Counted from the stretch's first letter, positions 1 through 9,579 are shown. The stretch is 64,000 nt of DNA from Pseudomonas marginalis (GCF_024169655.1 NZ_JALJWV010000001.1:2051001-2115000), one strand, 5' to 3'. Translations and numbers: made by a program. The notes: a model not told the origin generated them from the sequence alone.

Positions 1-938
1 TTATGGTGGGCTTTATCGGCACGGTGCTCGCGCAGAATATCTGGGCGTTCTATGGCTGCCTGATCCTGATCAACCTGGCTTACGCGGTCATCGATATTGC
101 GATCAAAGCCGGCTTTGCCAGCCTCCTGCCGGAAGACGCGCGCAGTGAAGTGTTTTCGATCAAGTACACCCTGACCAATATCGGCTATGCGCTGGGGCCG
201 TTCTTTGGCGCGATGGTGGCCAAGCTGGATATCAGCTTGCCGTTTATGCTCTCGGCGCTGTTGGGGGCGGGGTTTTTCCTGGTGTACTGGCGCTGGGGCG
301 ATCGTGCGCTGGCGACTGTCGATACCACGCAAAAGCCGGTGTCGTTCCTGGCCGTCGGCCGCGTGTTGTTAAAGGATCGGCGGCTGGTGTGCTTCACCGT
401 TGGTGGCTTGCTTAGCGCGGTGGTGTTCGGCCAGTTCACGGCGTATCTGTCGCAATACCTGGTGACCACCACCACTGCTGAATACACCTACAAGGTCATC
501 AGCGCCGTACTTACGACCAACGCCGTGTTGGTGATTGCCCTGCAATACGTGATTGGCCGCCGCATCTCGCACCGTTACTTGAGCCAGTGGCTGATCTTCG
601 GCTTGAGCATGTTCATGCTGGGGTTGATCGGCTTTGCGCTGTCCACCAGCGTGCTGTGGTGGGTGCTGGCGATGGCGGTGTTCACCGTGGGGGAAATCGT
701 CGTGTTCCCGGCCGAGTATATGTTTATCGACCGCATTGCCCCGGACCACCTGCGTGGCATGTATTACGGGGCGCAGAACCTGTCCAACCTCGGCGCCGCG
801 CTGGGGCCGGTGCTGTGCGGGCTGGTGTTGGCCAGTCAGCCGGCTCCGTTCATGTTCTACATGCTGGGGGCGTTTATCATCGGCGGTGGGGTGTTCTATT
901 TCATGGGTGCGAGGCTGAAGGCAAGTCATCCAGGGTGA
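1..938 (+). CDS. MFS transporter, C-terminal part (5' end outside window)
   Basis: The reading frame is open at the left edge, so this is the 3' part of a gene. About 311 residues remain, with nine or ten hydrophobic membrane-spanning stretches, where a full 12-helix major facilitator is about 400 residues. Loop motifs such as GRRISHRY after a helix and DRIAPDHLRGMYYG are typical of drug/H+ or sugar-type MFS exporters in the inner membrane. The substrate cannot be told from what is visible. The stop codon overlaps the convergent DUF1652 gene by 38 bp. Confidence 0.85.
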   Translation, partial: MVGFIGTVLAQNIWAFYGCLILINLAYAVIDIAIKAGFASLLPEDARSEVFSIKYTLTNIGYALGPFFGAMVAKLDISLPFMLSALLGAGFFLVYWRWGDRALATVDTTQKPVSFLAVGRVLLKDRRLVCFTVGGLLSAVVFGQFTAYLSQYLVTTTTAEYTYKVISAVLTTNAVLVIALQYVIGRRISHRYLSQWLIFGLSMFMLGLIGFALSTSVLWWVLAMAVFTVGEIVVFPAEYMFIDRIAPDHLRGMYYGAQNLSNLGAALGPVLCGLVLASQPAPFMFYMLGAFIIGGGVFYFMGARLKASHPG

Positions 939-1173
939 GTTTGCCCAGGTGGTTGCTCTGCAGCTCGTAGCGTAATTCTTCGACCATCTTGTCCACTTCT
1001 TGCGGGGTCTGCAGCCGTTTGGTGCTGATCCCGGTCACTACCAGGTCGACGCGGCCGGTTTCGGCGTCGAAGACTTTGAGGGTCAGCGAGGCGTCGCGGC
1101 ACAGGGTGAATTCGCAGGTCAGCGGCGACAGGCCTTCTTCGATGCAATTTCGCAGTTGAGACAGGGTAAACAT
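901..1173 (-). CDS. DUF1652 family protein
   Basis: A 90-residue soluble protein with the pattern of the Pseudomonas DUF1652 family: an N-terminal LRNCIEEGLSPLTCEF segment, then a DAETGRVDLVVTGIS strand region and an ELRYEL helix. The family has no assigned biochemical role as far as I know. The start ATG is preceded by AGGAA at good spacing. Its 3' end runs into the end of the MFS gene, so the two are convergent. Confidence 0.85.
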   Translation of the reverse strand: MFTLSQLRNCIEEGLSPLTCEFTLCRDASLTLKVFDAETGRVDLVVTGISTKRLQTPQEVDKMVEELRYELQSNHLGKLTLDDLPSASHP

Positions 1174-1303
1174 GCTAATTCCTTCCGGGTGTCGAGTAGG
1201 ACGACACAGCCTCTAAACCCTGTGTCCACCTCCGGAAGGTTAAGCATTACGCCCACGCGCAATAAGGCGAATTCGCACTAGCGGCACTAGTGCATTTGCA
1301 CGT

Positions 1304-2800
1304 TCAACGTTTGTTTTTAAGGCGCAATTCACCGGCGAACAGCCCGCGTTCACGGGCCCAGACGATCGCCGCGCTACGGCTATGCACCCCCAGTTTTGAA
1401 TACACCGTGGCCACATGGTTGCGCACCGTGTTGGGTGCCAGCTTCAGGCGCGAGGCGATCTCTTTGTCGGCCAGGCCTTCGCAAATCAAACCCAGTACAT
1501 CGCGCTCGCGCGCGGTGAGGTCGGTGAAGGCAATGCCCGGCACGTTGGGGCGGTTGACGCTTTTGGCGTTGGCCAGTTTTTCGATCAGGGTCTGGCTGAA
1601 CCAGGAGGCGTCCTGCATCACTTCCTCGATGGCCGCCACCAGCTCCAGTTCCGAGCGTTTGCGTTCGGTGATGTTCATCAATACCAGCAGGTAGCAGGGC
1701 ACATCCTGGATGCTTACGGTATCGGCGGACACCACGCAGTCGATCACCTCATCGCCTTTCTTGCGCACCTTCAGATCCAGCCCGTCGAGGTTGCCGGCTT
1801 TTTCCAGGGTGGCGAACAACTGCGCGCAGGCCTGGGCGCTGTCGATGAAGTTGATGTCTTCGATGGCTTTGCCGATCAGCTCTTCGCTGGTGTAGCCGGT
1901 CATGTTCATGAAGGCTTCGTTGATATCCAGTACTTGCTGGTTGGCGGCGCTGCACACCAGGGTCGGCACGGGCGAAAGGCGGAACGACTTGGCGAAGCGC
2001 TCCTCACTCTGGCGCAGGGCGATTTCCGCCTTGCGCCTAGGTTCCAGGTCGGTGAAGGAAAACAACATGCAGTCTTCCTCGTTCATGTCCAACGGCTGGC
2101 CGGCCACGATCACCAACTTGCTGCCGCCCTCGGGCAATCTCAATTCGGCCTGCATCTGCGGGATGGTTGCACCTTCGGCCAGGCGCTGGATGGCCAGGTC
2201 CTTGCGCTCGGCGTGTTCCAGTACGTCGAGTTCGTACACCGAACGGCCGATCACCTGGTCGCGGTTGAAGCCGGTCATCTCCAGAAAGCCCTGGTTGACC
2301 TTGATGTAGCGCAGGTCGCTGAGGCGGCAGATCACGGCGGGGGCGGGGTTGGCGTTGAACGTCTTCTCGAAGCGCTGCTCGGCGCTCGCCCATTCGGTGG
2401 CGTCGCTGAGGATCAACACCAGCAACTCCGGTTCACCGCGTGAATCGGTCAGCACCAGGCTGCGTAGGCGATGGACCCAACTGCGCTCGCCGTCGCCGGT
2501 GGACGTGACTTCCACGACCACGTCGCTGAACGCTTCGCCGGCCGCCAAACGGCTGAGGGGGTAGCTGTCCAGCAACAGCGGGTGGTTATTGCGATAGCGC
2601 AGGGCGAACCGCTCGGCATACGCCTGATTGTTCGCGCCCAGGTGCTCGACCGCGCTGACCCCGTGCATGCTCAGCGCGGCTTCGTTGGCCCAGAGGATGG
2701 TCTGGTCGAGCTCGGCCAAGATCACTCCGTCGGACAACCCGGAGATGATTTGCTGCAATTGGCGGCGATTGGTTTCTTTGGCGAGGACGTCCTGGCTCAT
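1304..2800 (-). CDS. PAS-domain LuxR-type transcriptional regulator
   Basis: A cytoplasmic protein of 498 residues with about three PAS sensor modules (roughly residues 10-115, 135-250 and 270-385) followed by a LuxR/FixJ helix-turn-helix at about 430-490 (LTARERDVLGLICEGLADKE, then NTVRNHVATVYSKL). There is no receiver and no kinase domain, so a small ligand or redox cue probably acts directly on the DNA-binding protein. An in-frame ATG lies 29 codons upstream, but the chosen ATG has a CGGAG ribosome site 7 nt before it. Targets cannot be deduced; the gene stands alone. Confidence 0.85.
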   Translation of the reverse strand: MSQDVLAKETNRRQLQQIISGLSDGVILAELDQTILWANEAALSMHGVSAVEHLGANNQAYAERFALRYRNNHPLLLDSYPLSRLAAGEAFSDVVVEVTSTGDGERSWVHRLRSLVLTDSRGEPELLVLILSDATEWASAEQRFEKTFNANPAPAVICRLSDLRYIKVNQGFLEMTGFNRDQVIGRSVYELDVLEHAERKDLAIQRLAEGATIPQMQAELRLPEGGSKLVIVAGQPLDMNEEDCMLFSFTDLEPRRKAEIALRQSEERFAKSFRLSPVPTLVCSAANQQVLDINEAFMNMTGYTSEELIGKAIEDINFIDSAQACAQLFATLEKAGNLDGLDLKVRKKGDEVIDCVVSADTVSIQDVPCYLLVLMNITERKRSELELVAAIEEVMQDASWFSQTLIEKLANAKSVNRPNVPGIAFTDLTARERDVLGLICEGLADKEIASRLKLAPNTVRNHVATVYSKLGVHSRSAAIVWARERGLFAGELRLKNKR

Positions 2801-2967
2801 GGTTTCTCCGGGGAATGGGCGCATGGGAGTTACGACACCCGGGCTTTGGGATAGTGCAGAGCAATTGTGCCGTGCGACCTGGCACACGTTGGCGAGGCTG
2901 TTTTTCCACCGGCCGCATTGAAGGCGTAAGATGCCGGCCTTTTTAGCGTATCCCGCAAAGGTGCATC

Positions 2968-3588
2968 TTGAGCGCAGGCAAAGCCGTCGGATTGTTAATA
3001 CTCACTTCTCTACTGGCGGCCTGCGGCACCTCGCCGCCACGCACGCCCAACGACCTCTGCGGCATCTTTCGCGAAAAGGCGGACTGGTACGACGCCGCCC
3101 AAGTCACCCAAAAGCGCTGGGGTGTGCCGATCCAGTTGCCGTTCGCCATCATGTACCAGGAGTCGGCCTTCCGGCAGGACGCCAAGGCCCCGCGCAACTA
3201 CCTGTTGTGGATCATCCCCTGGGGCCGCGTCTCCACCGCCGCCGGCTACGCCCAGGCCAAGGATGAAGTGTGGAACGACTACCGCAAAAGCACCGGCCGC
3301 AGCGGGGCCAGTCGCCAGGACTTCGACGACGCCATCGACTTCGTCGGTTGGTACATGGACAAGACCTACACCCTCAACGGTGTGTACAAGTACGACGCCT
3401 ACGGCCAATACCTGAATTACCACGAAGGCTGGGGCGGCTATCGCCAGCGCACCTACGCCGGCAAAGCCTGGCTACCGCCCGTGGCCAGCAAGGTGCAGGC
3501 CCGCTCGCAGTTGTATGCGCAGCAATATGCGGGTTGCAAGAATGACTTGGGGCGCGGGTTTTGGAGCCGGTTTTGGCATTGGTTGTGA
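2968..3588 (+). CDS. Lytic-transglycosylase-like lipoprotein
   Basis: A 206-residue protein with a lipoprotein signal peptide (hydrophobic LLILTSLLAACG, lipobox Cys19) and a body resembling the SLT lysozyme-like fold: IMYQESAFRQDAKAP carries the likely catalytic Glu, and YLNYHEGWGGY is a second typical block. It is probably anchored in the outer membrane and trims peptidoglycan. The start is TTG, preceded by AAAGG. The final codons (FWHWL stop) share a 16-bp sequence with a site at 4673-4688, on the far side of the neighbouring nitrilase gene. Confidence 0.8.
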   Translation: MSAGKAVGLLILTSLLAACGTSPPRTPNDLCGIFREKADWYDAAQVTQKRWGVPIQLPFAIMYQESAFRQDAKAPRNYLLWIIPWGRVSTAAGYAQAKDEVWNDYRKSTGRSGASRQDFDDAIDFVGWYMDKTYTLNGVYKYDAYGQYLNYHEGWGGYRQRTYAGKAWLPPVASKVQARSQLYAQQYAGCKNDLGRGFWSRFWHWL

Positions 3589-3600
3589 GGCCAGTCGTGC

Positions 3601-4488
3601 TCAACGCGGTAATGCACGATGCTGCATGTAGCCCAGCATCTGATCGTACAGGTCAACCCGCCGATCCCTTTGCAGATCATTGAGGCTGTTCCAGATGGGC
3701 GCACTGCGCGCGCTGCTCAGGTCGATATCGGCGAACAGAATCTCCTGACGATTGGCCGACGCCACCTTGCCGATCGGCCACCCATTGGTCCCGGCAATCA
3801 ACGAACACCCCAGGTAACGGGCATCGCGTTCTTCGCCGATTCGGCTGGCGGCGGCGATAAACACGTTATTGACGTGCGCAGCCGTCATCGTCAGGTAAGA
3901 CGCCATGCACTTGCCGGCGTCGTCGAACAATGGGGGCGGCGTCCAAACCCAGTTGTTCAGGCTGCAAATGATATCGGCACCTTGCTGGCTCAGAATGCGC
4001 GGCACTTCGGGGAACCAGATGTCCCAGCAGATCAGCATGCCGATCCGCCCGATGGGTGTCTCAAAGACTGGAAAGCCGGTGTTTCCAGGGGTGAACCACA
4101 GCTTCTCGAGGTTCCATAAATGGGCCTTGCGGTACTTGCCGATAAAACCATCCGGGCCGAGCAGCACCGCCGTATTGAATAATTGCATGCCGTCGATTTC
4201 GCTCAGGCCCGCCACCAGATAGACCTGGTACCTGCGGGCAAAGTCGATCCATGCCCGCATACTCGACCCGCCCGGCACTGCTTCGGCGTGATCGAAGGCA
4301 TCTTTGCGACAGGAAAAGAAGTAACCGCAGTTGGAAAGCTCCGGCAGCACGATCAGATTGGCGCCGCCGTTCGCCGCCTCGGCTGCCAGCTCCAGGCTGC
4401 CTCGCAGGTTTGCGGCACGGTGGTCCACGCCGACCTGGGGATCGAATTGCACGACAGAAACACGTACAGGGCTTGTGGTTTGGTTCAT
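3601..4488 (-). CDS. Carbon-nitrogen hydrolase (nitrilase superfamily)
   Basis: This 295-residue enzyme shows the nitrilase catalytic triad: Glu50 in LPELSNCGY, Lys121 in KYRKAHLW and Cys154 in LICWDIWFPE. The family hydrolyses nitriles, amides or carbamoyl groups in the cytoplasm. The tail NDLQRDRRVDLYDQML and the active-site surroundings suggest an aliphatic amidase or nitrilase subgroup, but the substrate is not evident. GAGG lies 9 nt before the ATG. The gene is convergent with the upstream lipoprotein gene and flanked by a short direct repeat. Confidence 0.85.
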   Translation of the reverse strand: MNQTTSPVRVSVVQFDPQVGVDHRAANLRGSLELAAEAANGGANLIVLPELSNCGYFFSCRKDAFDHAEAVPGGSSMRAWIDFARRYQVYLVAGLSEIDGMQLFNTAVLLGPDGFIGKYRKAHLWNLEKLWFTPGNTGFPVFETPIGRIGMLICWDIWFPEVPRILSQQGADIICSLNNWVWTPPPLFDDAGKCMASYLTMTAAHVNNVFIAAASRIGEERDARYLGCSLIAGTNGWPIGKVASANRQEILFADIDLSSARSAPIWNSLNDLQRDRRVDLYDQMLGYMQHRALPR

Positions 4489-4801
4489 TGCGGGTGACCT
4501 CTTTGGGTGGATACCGCCGGAGTGGCTGGCGCTCCATAAGAGGTGATCTGACGGGCGAGAGAAAATCGGGCGCTTCCGGTTGAGGTGTCAGTGGGCTCTT
4601 GATAGTTCGCTGCCCCTATTCGTGGAGAGAGGTCAGGTCTTTCGGTCCCTGCGAAATTGGATCGACACGCACTGGCATTGGTTGTGAGAACGACACCCGG
4701 CAACTGGTACAGACCTGTGAACTCTGACAGTAGGCAAGATGCAGTGAGCTTCTTAAGCTGCTGCGTGTGCCCTCACGGATTGTTGAAGAAGGAAACTGGC
4801 A
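4489..4801. other. Intergenic region with a 16-bp repeat
   Basis: This stretch separates the divergent nitrilase and small-protein genes. It carries at 4673-4688 an exact copy of the 16 bases at 3574-3589 that end the lipoprotein gene. No RNA gene, clear terminator or strong promoter was recognised. Confidence 0.5.
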
Positions 4802-5053
4802 ATGAAAAAGTCTGAATTTAGCGCTTACCTTGATAAAGAGATTAATACTGTCCAGGGCCGTATCTCACCCAAGGACAGCAAGTCCGATAAGGTCGATTCG
4901 GGCCGGGTGGAGTTTTTGACAGCGTTGAAGGATGTTGTCGATGGGAAGCCCCAGCCTAAAAATGTGGGCGTTGTCGGCGCCGTCAATGACGTGTTGCAGA
5001 CACTAGGTCTGCTCTCTCGCGACAAAACCTTACTGTCCGGCCTTGAGCTTTGA
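4802..5053 (+). CDS. Small hypothetical protein (83 aa)
   Basis: An 83-residue, highly charged, soluble protein beginning MKKSEFSAYLDKEI with a middle segment rich in Lys, Asp and Ser. GGAAAC lies just upstream of the ATG, which supports translation. I do not recognise the family. No signal peptide, membrane helix or metal-binding motif is visible. The gene is monocistronic and has lower GC than its neighbours, which may mean recent acquisition or a short lineage-specific gene. Confidence 0.55.
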   Translation: MKKSEFSAYLDKEINTVQGRISPKDSKSDKVDSGRVEFLTALKDVVDGKPQPKNVGVVGAVNDVLQTLGLLSRDKTLLSGLEL

Positions 5054-5334
5054 GGCGGTGATTGCTTTTGTTGTGGTGAGGCAATCATCCCTCATCACAA
5101 CGCGTGCCGCCGGTGCAGCGCGGCTGCATGCACTCCAGTGATCAATTCACCGCCCCCCCGATTATATTCACCGAGTGCGATCTCGAAATAGCGCCTGTGC
5201 GCGAGGTGCTGCCCAGCCGGCGGAAACGCCCCGCAGGTTAAAGAGAAATGTCATTGATCTGACGCTTCCTACACTTGCCAAACCCCGCTGATTCTGGGAA
5301 AACCCAGCCTTTGCGCAGTCAACGAGAGCCCCCC

Positions 5335-5679
5335 ATGAGCGACGAACAACTCCAGATCACCGACATCCGCCCCGGCACCGGCAAGGCCGTGGTCAAGGGT
5401 GCGTTGATCACCACCCAATACACCGGCACCCTGGAAGACGGCACGGTGTTCGATTCGTCTTGGGAGCGGGGCAAGCCGTTTCAGTGTGTGATTGGAACGG
5501 GTCGGGTGATCAAGGGCTGGGATCTGGGGTTAATGGGCATGCAAGTTGGCGGCGTGCGCACATTGTTCGTGCCGGCGCACCTGGCGTATGGCGAGCGCTC
5601 GATGGGCGCGCATATCAAGCCCAACAGCCCTTTGCGCTTTGAAATTGAATTGCTGGAAGTGCTGACGCGCGATGATTGA
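5335..5679 (+). CDS. FKBP-type peptidyl-prolyl isomerase
   Basis: At 114 residues this is a single FKBP domain of standard length. Diagnostic blocks are YTGTLEDGTVFDSSWERG, VIKGWDLGLMGMQVGG and the final PLRFEIELLEV. It catalyses cis/trans isomerisation of prolyl bonds in the cytoplasm; there is no signal peptide. A longer in-frame start at 5275 exists, but the family normally begins close to MSDEQLQ, so the internal ATG was chosen. The gene is followed after 12 bp by a GNAT gene, probably co-transcribed. Confidence 0.92.
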   Translation: MSDEQLQITDIRPGTGKAVVKGALITTQYTGTLEDGTVFDSSWERGKPFQCVIGTGRVIKGWDLGLMGMQVGGVRTLFVPAHLAYGERSMGAHIKPNSPLRFEIELLEVLTRDD

Positions 5680-5691
5680 GGGCGGCTGAAC

Positions 5692-6291
5692 ATGGACGTT
5701 GATTTGCACGCGTTACCTGGCTGTTCCATCGAGGGCGTCGCGGTGGTTGAGCTGCTGGACGCTGATGAAGCCGAGCTGCAGGATTTTTTTGAGCGGTCGC
5801 CGAGTTACTTCCTGGCGGTGAATGGCGAACCGGCCACGTCGACCGAAGCTCGGGACGAATTACAGGGCCAGTTGCCGGCCGGCTGGAGTTGCCGCCGGAT
5901 GTATTGGCTGGGCTATCGCGACAGCGAACAGCAACTGGTGGCCGTGGTGAATATCGCGGCGGATATGCTCGCGAGCGGGGTGTGGCATATCGGCTTACTG
6001 CTGGTGGATACGCGCCTGCATGGCAGCGGGCTGGCGCAACGGTTGCACGCCGACCTCGAAGCATGGGCCGTCACGCAGGGTGCCGAGTGGCTGCGCCTGA
6101 CGGTGGTGGTCGGTAATCGCAAGGCCGAGCGCTTCTGGCCGAAACTGGGGTATGTGCCGGTGCGTATTCGCGAGGGGATCAGGATGGGGCGACAGCTGAA
6201 TACGGTGTCGATTCAGGTCAAGGCGCTGGTGGGTGGGCAGGTGGATGATTACCTGATACGGGTGCCGCGAGATCGACCTGTTGCACCTTAG
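5692..6291 (+). CDS. GNAT family N-acetyltransferase
   Basis: A 199-residue protein with a GNAT core in its centre and C-terminal half: WHIGLLLVDTRLHGSGLAQRL provides the acetyl-CoA pyrophosphate-binding loop, and VVGNRKAERFWPKLGYVPV is the usual last helix and strand. The acceptor substrate is unknown. The gene begins 12 bp after the FKBP gene, likely in one transcript, and is followed by a REP-type palindrome. Confidence 0.85.
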   Translation: MDVDLHALPGCSIEGVAVVELLDADEAELQDFFERSPSYFLAVNGEPATSTEARDELQGQLPAGWSCRRMYWLGYRDSEQQLVAVVNIAADMLASGVWHIGLLLVDTRLHGSGLAQRLHADLEAWAVTQGAEWLRLTVVVGNRKAERFWPKLGYVPVRIREGIRMGRQLNTVSIQVKALVGGQVDDYLIRVPRDRPVAP

Positions 6292-6311
6292 CTGCGGATA
6301 GACACATTCAA

Positions 6312-6418
6312 CCTGTGGGAGGGGCGGTGCGACGACTCGACTTGCTCCCGATGGCGGTGGGGCAGTTAGCTTATCTCTAGCTGCACCATCGCCATCGGGA
6401 GCAAGCTCCCTCCCACAT
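6312..6418. repeat. REP/REPIN palindrome
   Basis: Two inverted arms contain CTTGCTCCCGATGGCG and its complement, with outer TGTGGGAGG and CCTCCCACA arms, around a central loop. This is the layout of Pseudomonas REP doublets mobilised by RAYT transposases. It lies after the GNAT stop and may stabilise or end that transcript. Confidence 0.75.
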
Positions 6419-6873
6419 TTAAGCGTCGGAGGGCTTCAAGATAGGGGTTCCTGAACCCATCCTGAAGAATTCTCCTATTCATGATGTAGGTACTTTCCTG
6501 CGGTTTACTCTCCTGTAGTCGGGGCGTAAGCTTCGCGCGTTTTCATCAATAGCGGAGACCCTCAGTGGGTACTTGTTCAAGTGACAGTTGTCGGCCGGTT
6601 TCGGTAACCGGCACAGACTTGGCAAGGTAACGCGCATTGTTCCGATGCCGTTGTCTCGCCAAACAGCGAGAAGCGGCATCCCGGCGGCGACCAGTTCTGG
6701 CGCCTGTCTTGATCCCCTCTCATCGACGCTGACCAGCACCTGACTCACCTCAGGCTGCTACGGACGCGCCTGCCTTTTTGCGGCAGGCGGGCCCGGCTGG
6801 CTGTGCCTTCTTAATCGGGCGCGGTTTAGCTGGCCGTACCTGCACGACGGTTTCCTCGCGCAGGAGTAACACC
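6419..6873 (+). promoter_or_regulatory. Long leader region of mgtA
   Basis: About 450 bp without a convincing gene precede mgtA. Several strong hairpins can be drawn, including CGCCTGCC/GGCAGGCG at about 6769-6791, and a TTG-initiated 31-codon frame (6637-6732) rich in Arg, Pro and Leu, preceded by AAGG. Enterobacterial mgtA is controlled by a leader that senses Mg2+ or proline, so a similar role is likely here, but no riboswitch consensus was recognised. Confidence 0.4.
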
Positions 6874-9579
6874 ATGAACTTCACTCTGTTGAAAGAGTTC
6901 TTCGCCGGCTTCCTACGGACCCGGCATATCGCCCGGCATTTCCGTCGCCTGGCACTGCTCGACAGCGTCACCGACGCCAGCGTCAGCCGCGAAGTCCCGC
7001 CGACTCTGGCACAGACCCTGGTGGTCGCCGCCAACAGTAGCGCGGAGCAACTGCTGGGCACCCTGGGCAGTCATGCCGAAGGCTTGAACGCCCAGGAAGC
7101 CGACGCGCTGCGGGAGCAATACGGCCTCAACGAAGTCGAGCATGAGCAGCCGCTGCCCTGGTGGGTGCATGTGTGGCACTGCTACAAAAACCCCTTCAAC
7201 CTGCTGCTGACCTTGCTGGCGGTAATCTCCTGGCTGACCGAAGACATGAAGGCCGCCACGGTGATTTTTTCCATGGTGGTGCTGTCGACCCTGCTGCGGT
7301 TCTGGCAGGAGGCCAAGTCGAACAAGGCTGCCGATGCGCTCAAGGCCATGGTAAGCAACACCGCGACGGTGTTGCGTCGCGAGGTAGGCAAACCCATCGA
7401 ACTGCCGATCAAGCAACTGGTGCCGGGCGACCTGGTCGTGCTGTCGGCCGGCGACATGATCCCCGCCGACTGCCGCGTGCTCAACGCCAAGGACCTGTTC
7501 GTCAGCCAGGCGGCAATGACCGGCGAATCGATGCCGGTGGAGAAGTTCGCCCAGCAGCAGGACGCCAAGACGCGCAACCCGCTGGACCTGGAAAACATCC
7601 TGTTCATGGGCACCAACGTGGTGTCCGGCGCGGCGACGGCGGTGATCCTGACCACCGGCAACAGCACCTATTTCGGCGCGTTGGCCCAGCGTGTCACCGC
7701 CACTGACCGTGCAACCACCTCGTTCCAGCAGGGCGTCAACAAAGTCAGCTGGCTGCTGATCCGCTTCATGTTCGTGATGGCACCGCTGGTGCTGTTCATC
7801 AACGGTTTCACCAAGGGCGACTGGACCGAAGCGCTGCTGTTCGCGCTGTCGATTGCCGTGGGCCTGACCCCGGAAATGTTGCCGATGATCGTCACCTCGA
7901 CGTTGGCCAAGGGCGCGGTGTTTCTGTCGCGCAAGAAGGTCATCGTCAAGCGCCTGGACGCGATCCAGAACTTCGGTGCCATGGACGTGCTGTGTACGGA
8001 CAAGACCGGCACGCTGACCCAGGACAAGATTTTCCTGGCGCGCCATGTGGACGTGTGGGGCGAAGAATCCGACGACGTGCTGGAAATGGCCTACCTCAAC
8101 AGTTACTACCAGACCGGCCTGAAAAACCTGCTGGACGTGGCGGTGCTGGAGCATGTGGAGGTGCATCGCGAGCTGAAAGTCGCCACCGCGTTCCAGAAGG
8201 TCGATGAGATTCCGTTCGACTTCAACCGTCGCCGGATGTCGGTGGTGGTGGCCGAGCAAGGCCAGCCGCACCTGTTGATCTGTAAAGGCGCGGTGGAGGA
8301 GATTTTGTCGGTGTGCGGCCGGGTGCGCCACGGCGACACCAATGAAGCGCTGACCGATGAGTTGCTGGCGCGCATCCGCCAAGTGACCGCGGCCTTCAAC
8401 GAAGAAGGCTTGCGGGTGGTCGCGGTCGCCGCGCAGCCGATGTCCGACGGGCGCGATACCTACAGCCTGGCAGATGAAAACAACCTGACGCTGATCGGTT
8501 ACGTCGCCTTCCTCGATCCACCGAAGGAAAGCACCGCGCCTGCCCTCAAGGCTCTGAAAGCCCACGGCGTGACCGTCAAAGTGCTGACGGGCGATAACGA
8601 ACTGGTCACCGCCAAGATCTGCCGCGAAGTGGGCCTGGAGCAGCAAGGTCTGCTGATGGGCAACGACATCGAGGACATGACCGACGCCGAGTTGGCCAAG
8701 GCCGTGGAAACCACCAACGTGTTCGCCAGGCTGACGCCGTCGCACAAGGAGCGCATCGTGCGCTTGCTCAAGGCCAACGGCCATGTGGTGGGCTTCATGG
8801 GCGACGGGATCAACGACGCACCCGCGCTGCGCACTGCCGATATCGGTATTTCAGTGGACAGTGCGGTGGACATCGCCAAGGAAGCGGCTGACATCATCCT
8901 GTTGGAAAAGAGCCTGATGATCCTGGAGGAGGGCGTGCTCGAAGGCCGGCGCACCTTCGCCAACATGCTCAAGTACATCAAGATGACCGCCAGCTCCAAC
9001 TTCGGCAACGTGTTTTCGGTGTTGGTCGCCAGTGCGTTCATTCCGTTCCTGCCGATGCTGCCCATGCACCTGCTGGTGCAAAACCTGTTGTACGACATTT
9101 CGCAGATCGCGATTCCATTCGATCACGTCGATGAAGAAATGCTCGCCAAGCCGCAACGCTGGCAACCGGGGGACGTGGGCCGTTTCATGCTGTTTTTCGG
9201 GCCGATCAGTTCGATCTTCGACATCACCACGTTCGCACTCATGTGGTATGTGTTCGATGCCAACACGCCGGACCACCAGACCCTGTTCCAGTCGGGCTGG
9301 TTCGTGGTGGGGCTGCTGACCCAGACGCTGATCGTGCACATGATCCGCACCCCGAAAATCCCATTCCTGCAAAGCCGTGCGGCGATGCCGTTGATGGTGA
9401 TGACGGGGGTGATCATGGCCGTGGGGATTTTCCTGCCGATGGGGCCGCTGGCGCACTACTTCAAACTGCAGGCGCTGCCGTCGCTGTACTTTGTGTTCCT
9501 GCCGGTGATTCTGTTGGCGTACATGGCGTTGACCCAGGCGGTGAAGGGTTACTACATCCGCAAGTTTGGCTGGCAATAA
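6874..9579 (+). CDS. mgtA: Magnesium-translocating P-type ATPase MgtA
   Basis: A 901-residue P3B-type ATPase that imports Mg2+ across the inner membrane. Visible are the actuator motif MTGESMPVEK, the phosphorylation motif CTDKTGTLTQD, the hinge GDGINDAPALR and a C-terminal group of hydrophobic helices. The N-terminus MNFTLLKEFFAGF and the length match MgtA/MgtB. The ATG with CAGGAG 7 nt upstream was preferred over an in-frame start 32 codons earlier. The gene is followed by mgtC across a strong hairpin, so the two likely form a low-Mg2+ operon with the long leader as control region. Confidence 0.95.
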   Translation: MNFTLLKEFFAGFLRTRHIARHFRRLALLDSVTDASVSREVPPTLAQTLVVAANSSAEQLLGTLGSHAEGLNAQEADALREQYGLNEVEHEQPLPWWVHVWHCYKNPFNLLLTLLAVISWLTEDMKAATVIFSMVVLSTLLRFWQEAKSNKAADALKAMVSNTATVLRREVGKPIELPIKQLVPGDLVVLSAGDMIPADCRVLNAKDLFVSQAAMTGESMPVEKFAQQQDAKTRNPLDLENILFMGTNVVSGAATAVILTTGNSTYFGALAQRVTATDRATTSFQQGVNKVSWLLIRFMFVMAPLVLFINGFTKGDWTEALLFALSIAVGLTPEMLPMIVTSTLAKGAVFLSRKKVIVKRLDAIQNFGAMDVLCTDKTGTLTQDKIFLARHVDVWGEESDDVLEMAYLNSYYQTGLKNLLDVAVLEHVEVHRELKVATAFQKVDEIPFDFNRRRMSVVVAEQGQPHLLICKGAVEEILSVCGRVRHGDTNEALTDELLARIRQVTAAFNEEGLRVVAVAAQPMSDGRDTYSLADENNLTLIGYVAFLDPPKESTAPALKALKAHGVTVKVLTGDNELVTAKICREVGLEQQGLLMGNDIEDMTDAELAKAVETTNVFARLTPSHKERIVRLLKANGHVVGFMGDGINDAPALRTADIGISVDSAVDIAKEAADIILLEKSLMILEEGVLEGRRTFANMLKYIKMTASSNFGNVFSVLVASAFIPFLPMLPMHLLVQNLLYDISQIAIPFDHVDEEMLAKPQRWQPGDVGRFMLFFGPISSIFDITTFALMWYVFDANTPDHQTLFQSGWFVVGLLTQTLIVHMIRTPKIPFLQSRAAMPLMVMTGVIMAVGIFLPMGPLAHYFKLQALPSLYFVFLPVILLAYMALTQAVKGYYIRKFGWQ

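Noticed and set aside
6479..6748. 89-codon minus-strand frame in the mgtA leader
   Set aside because: It has no ribosome site or recognisable domain and lies opposite a structured leader; it is probably a chance frame in GC-rich DNA.
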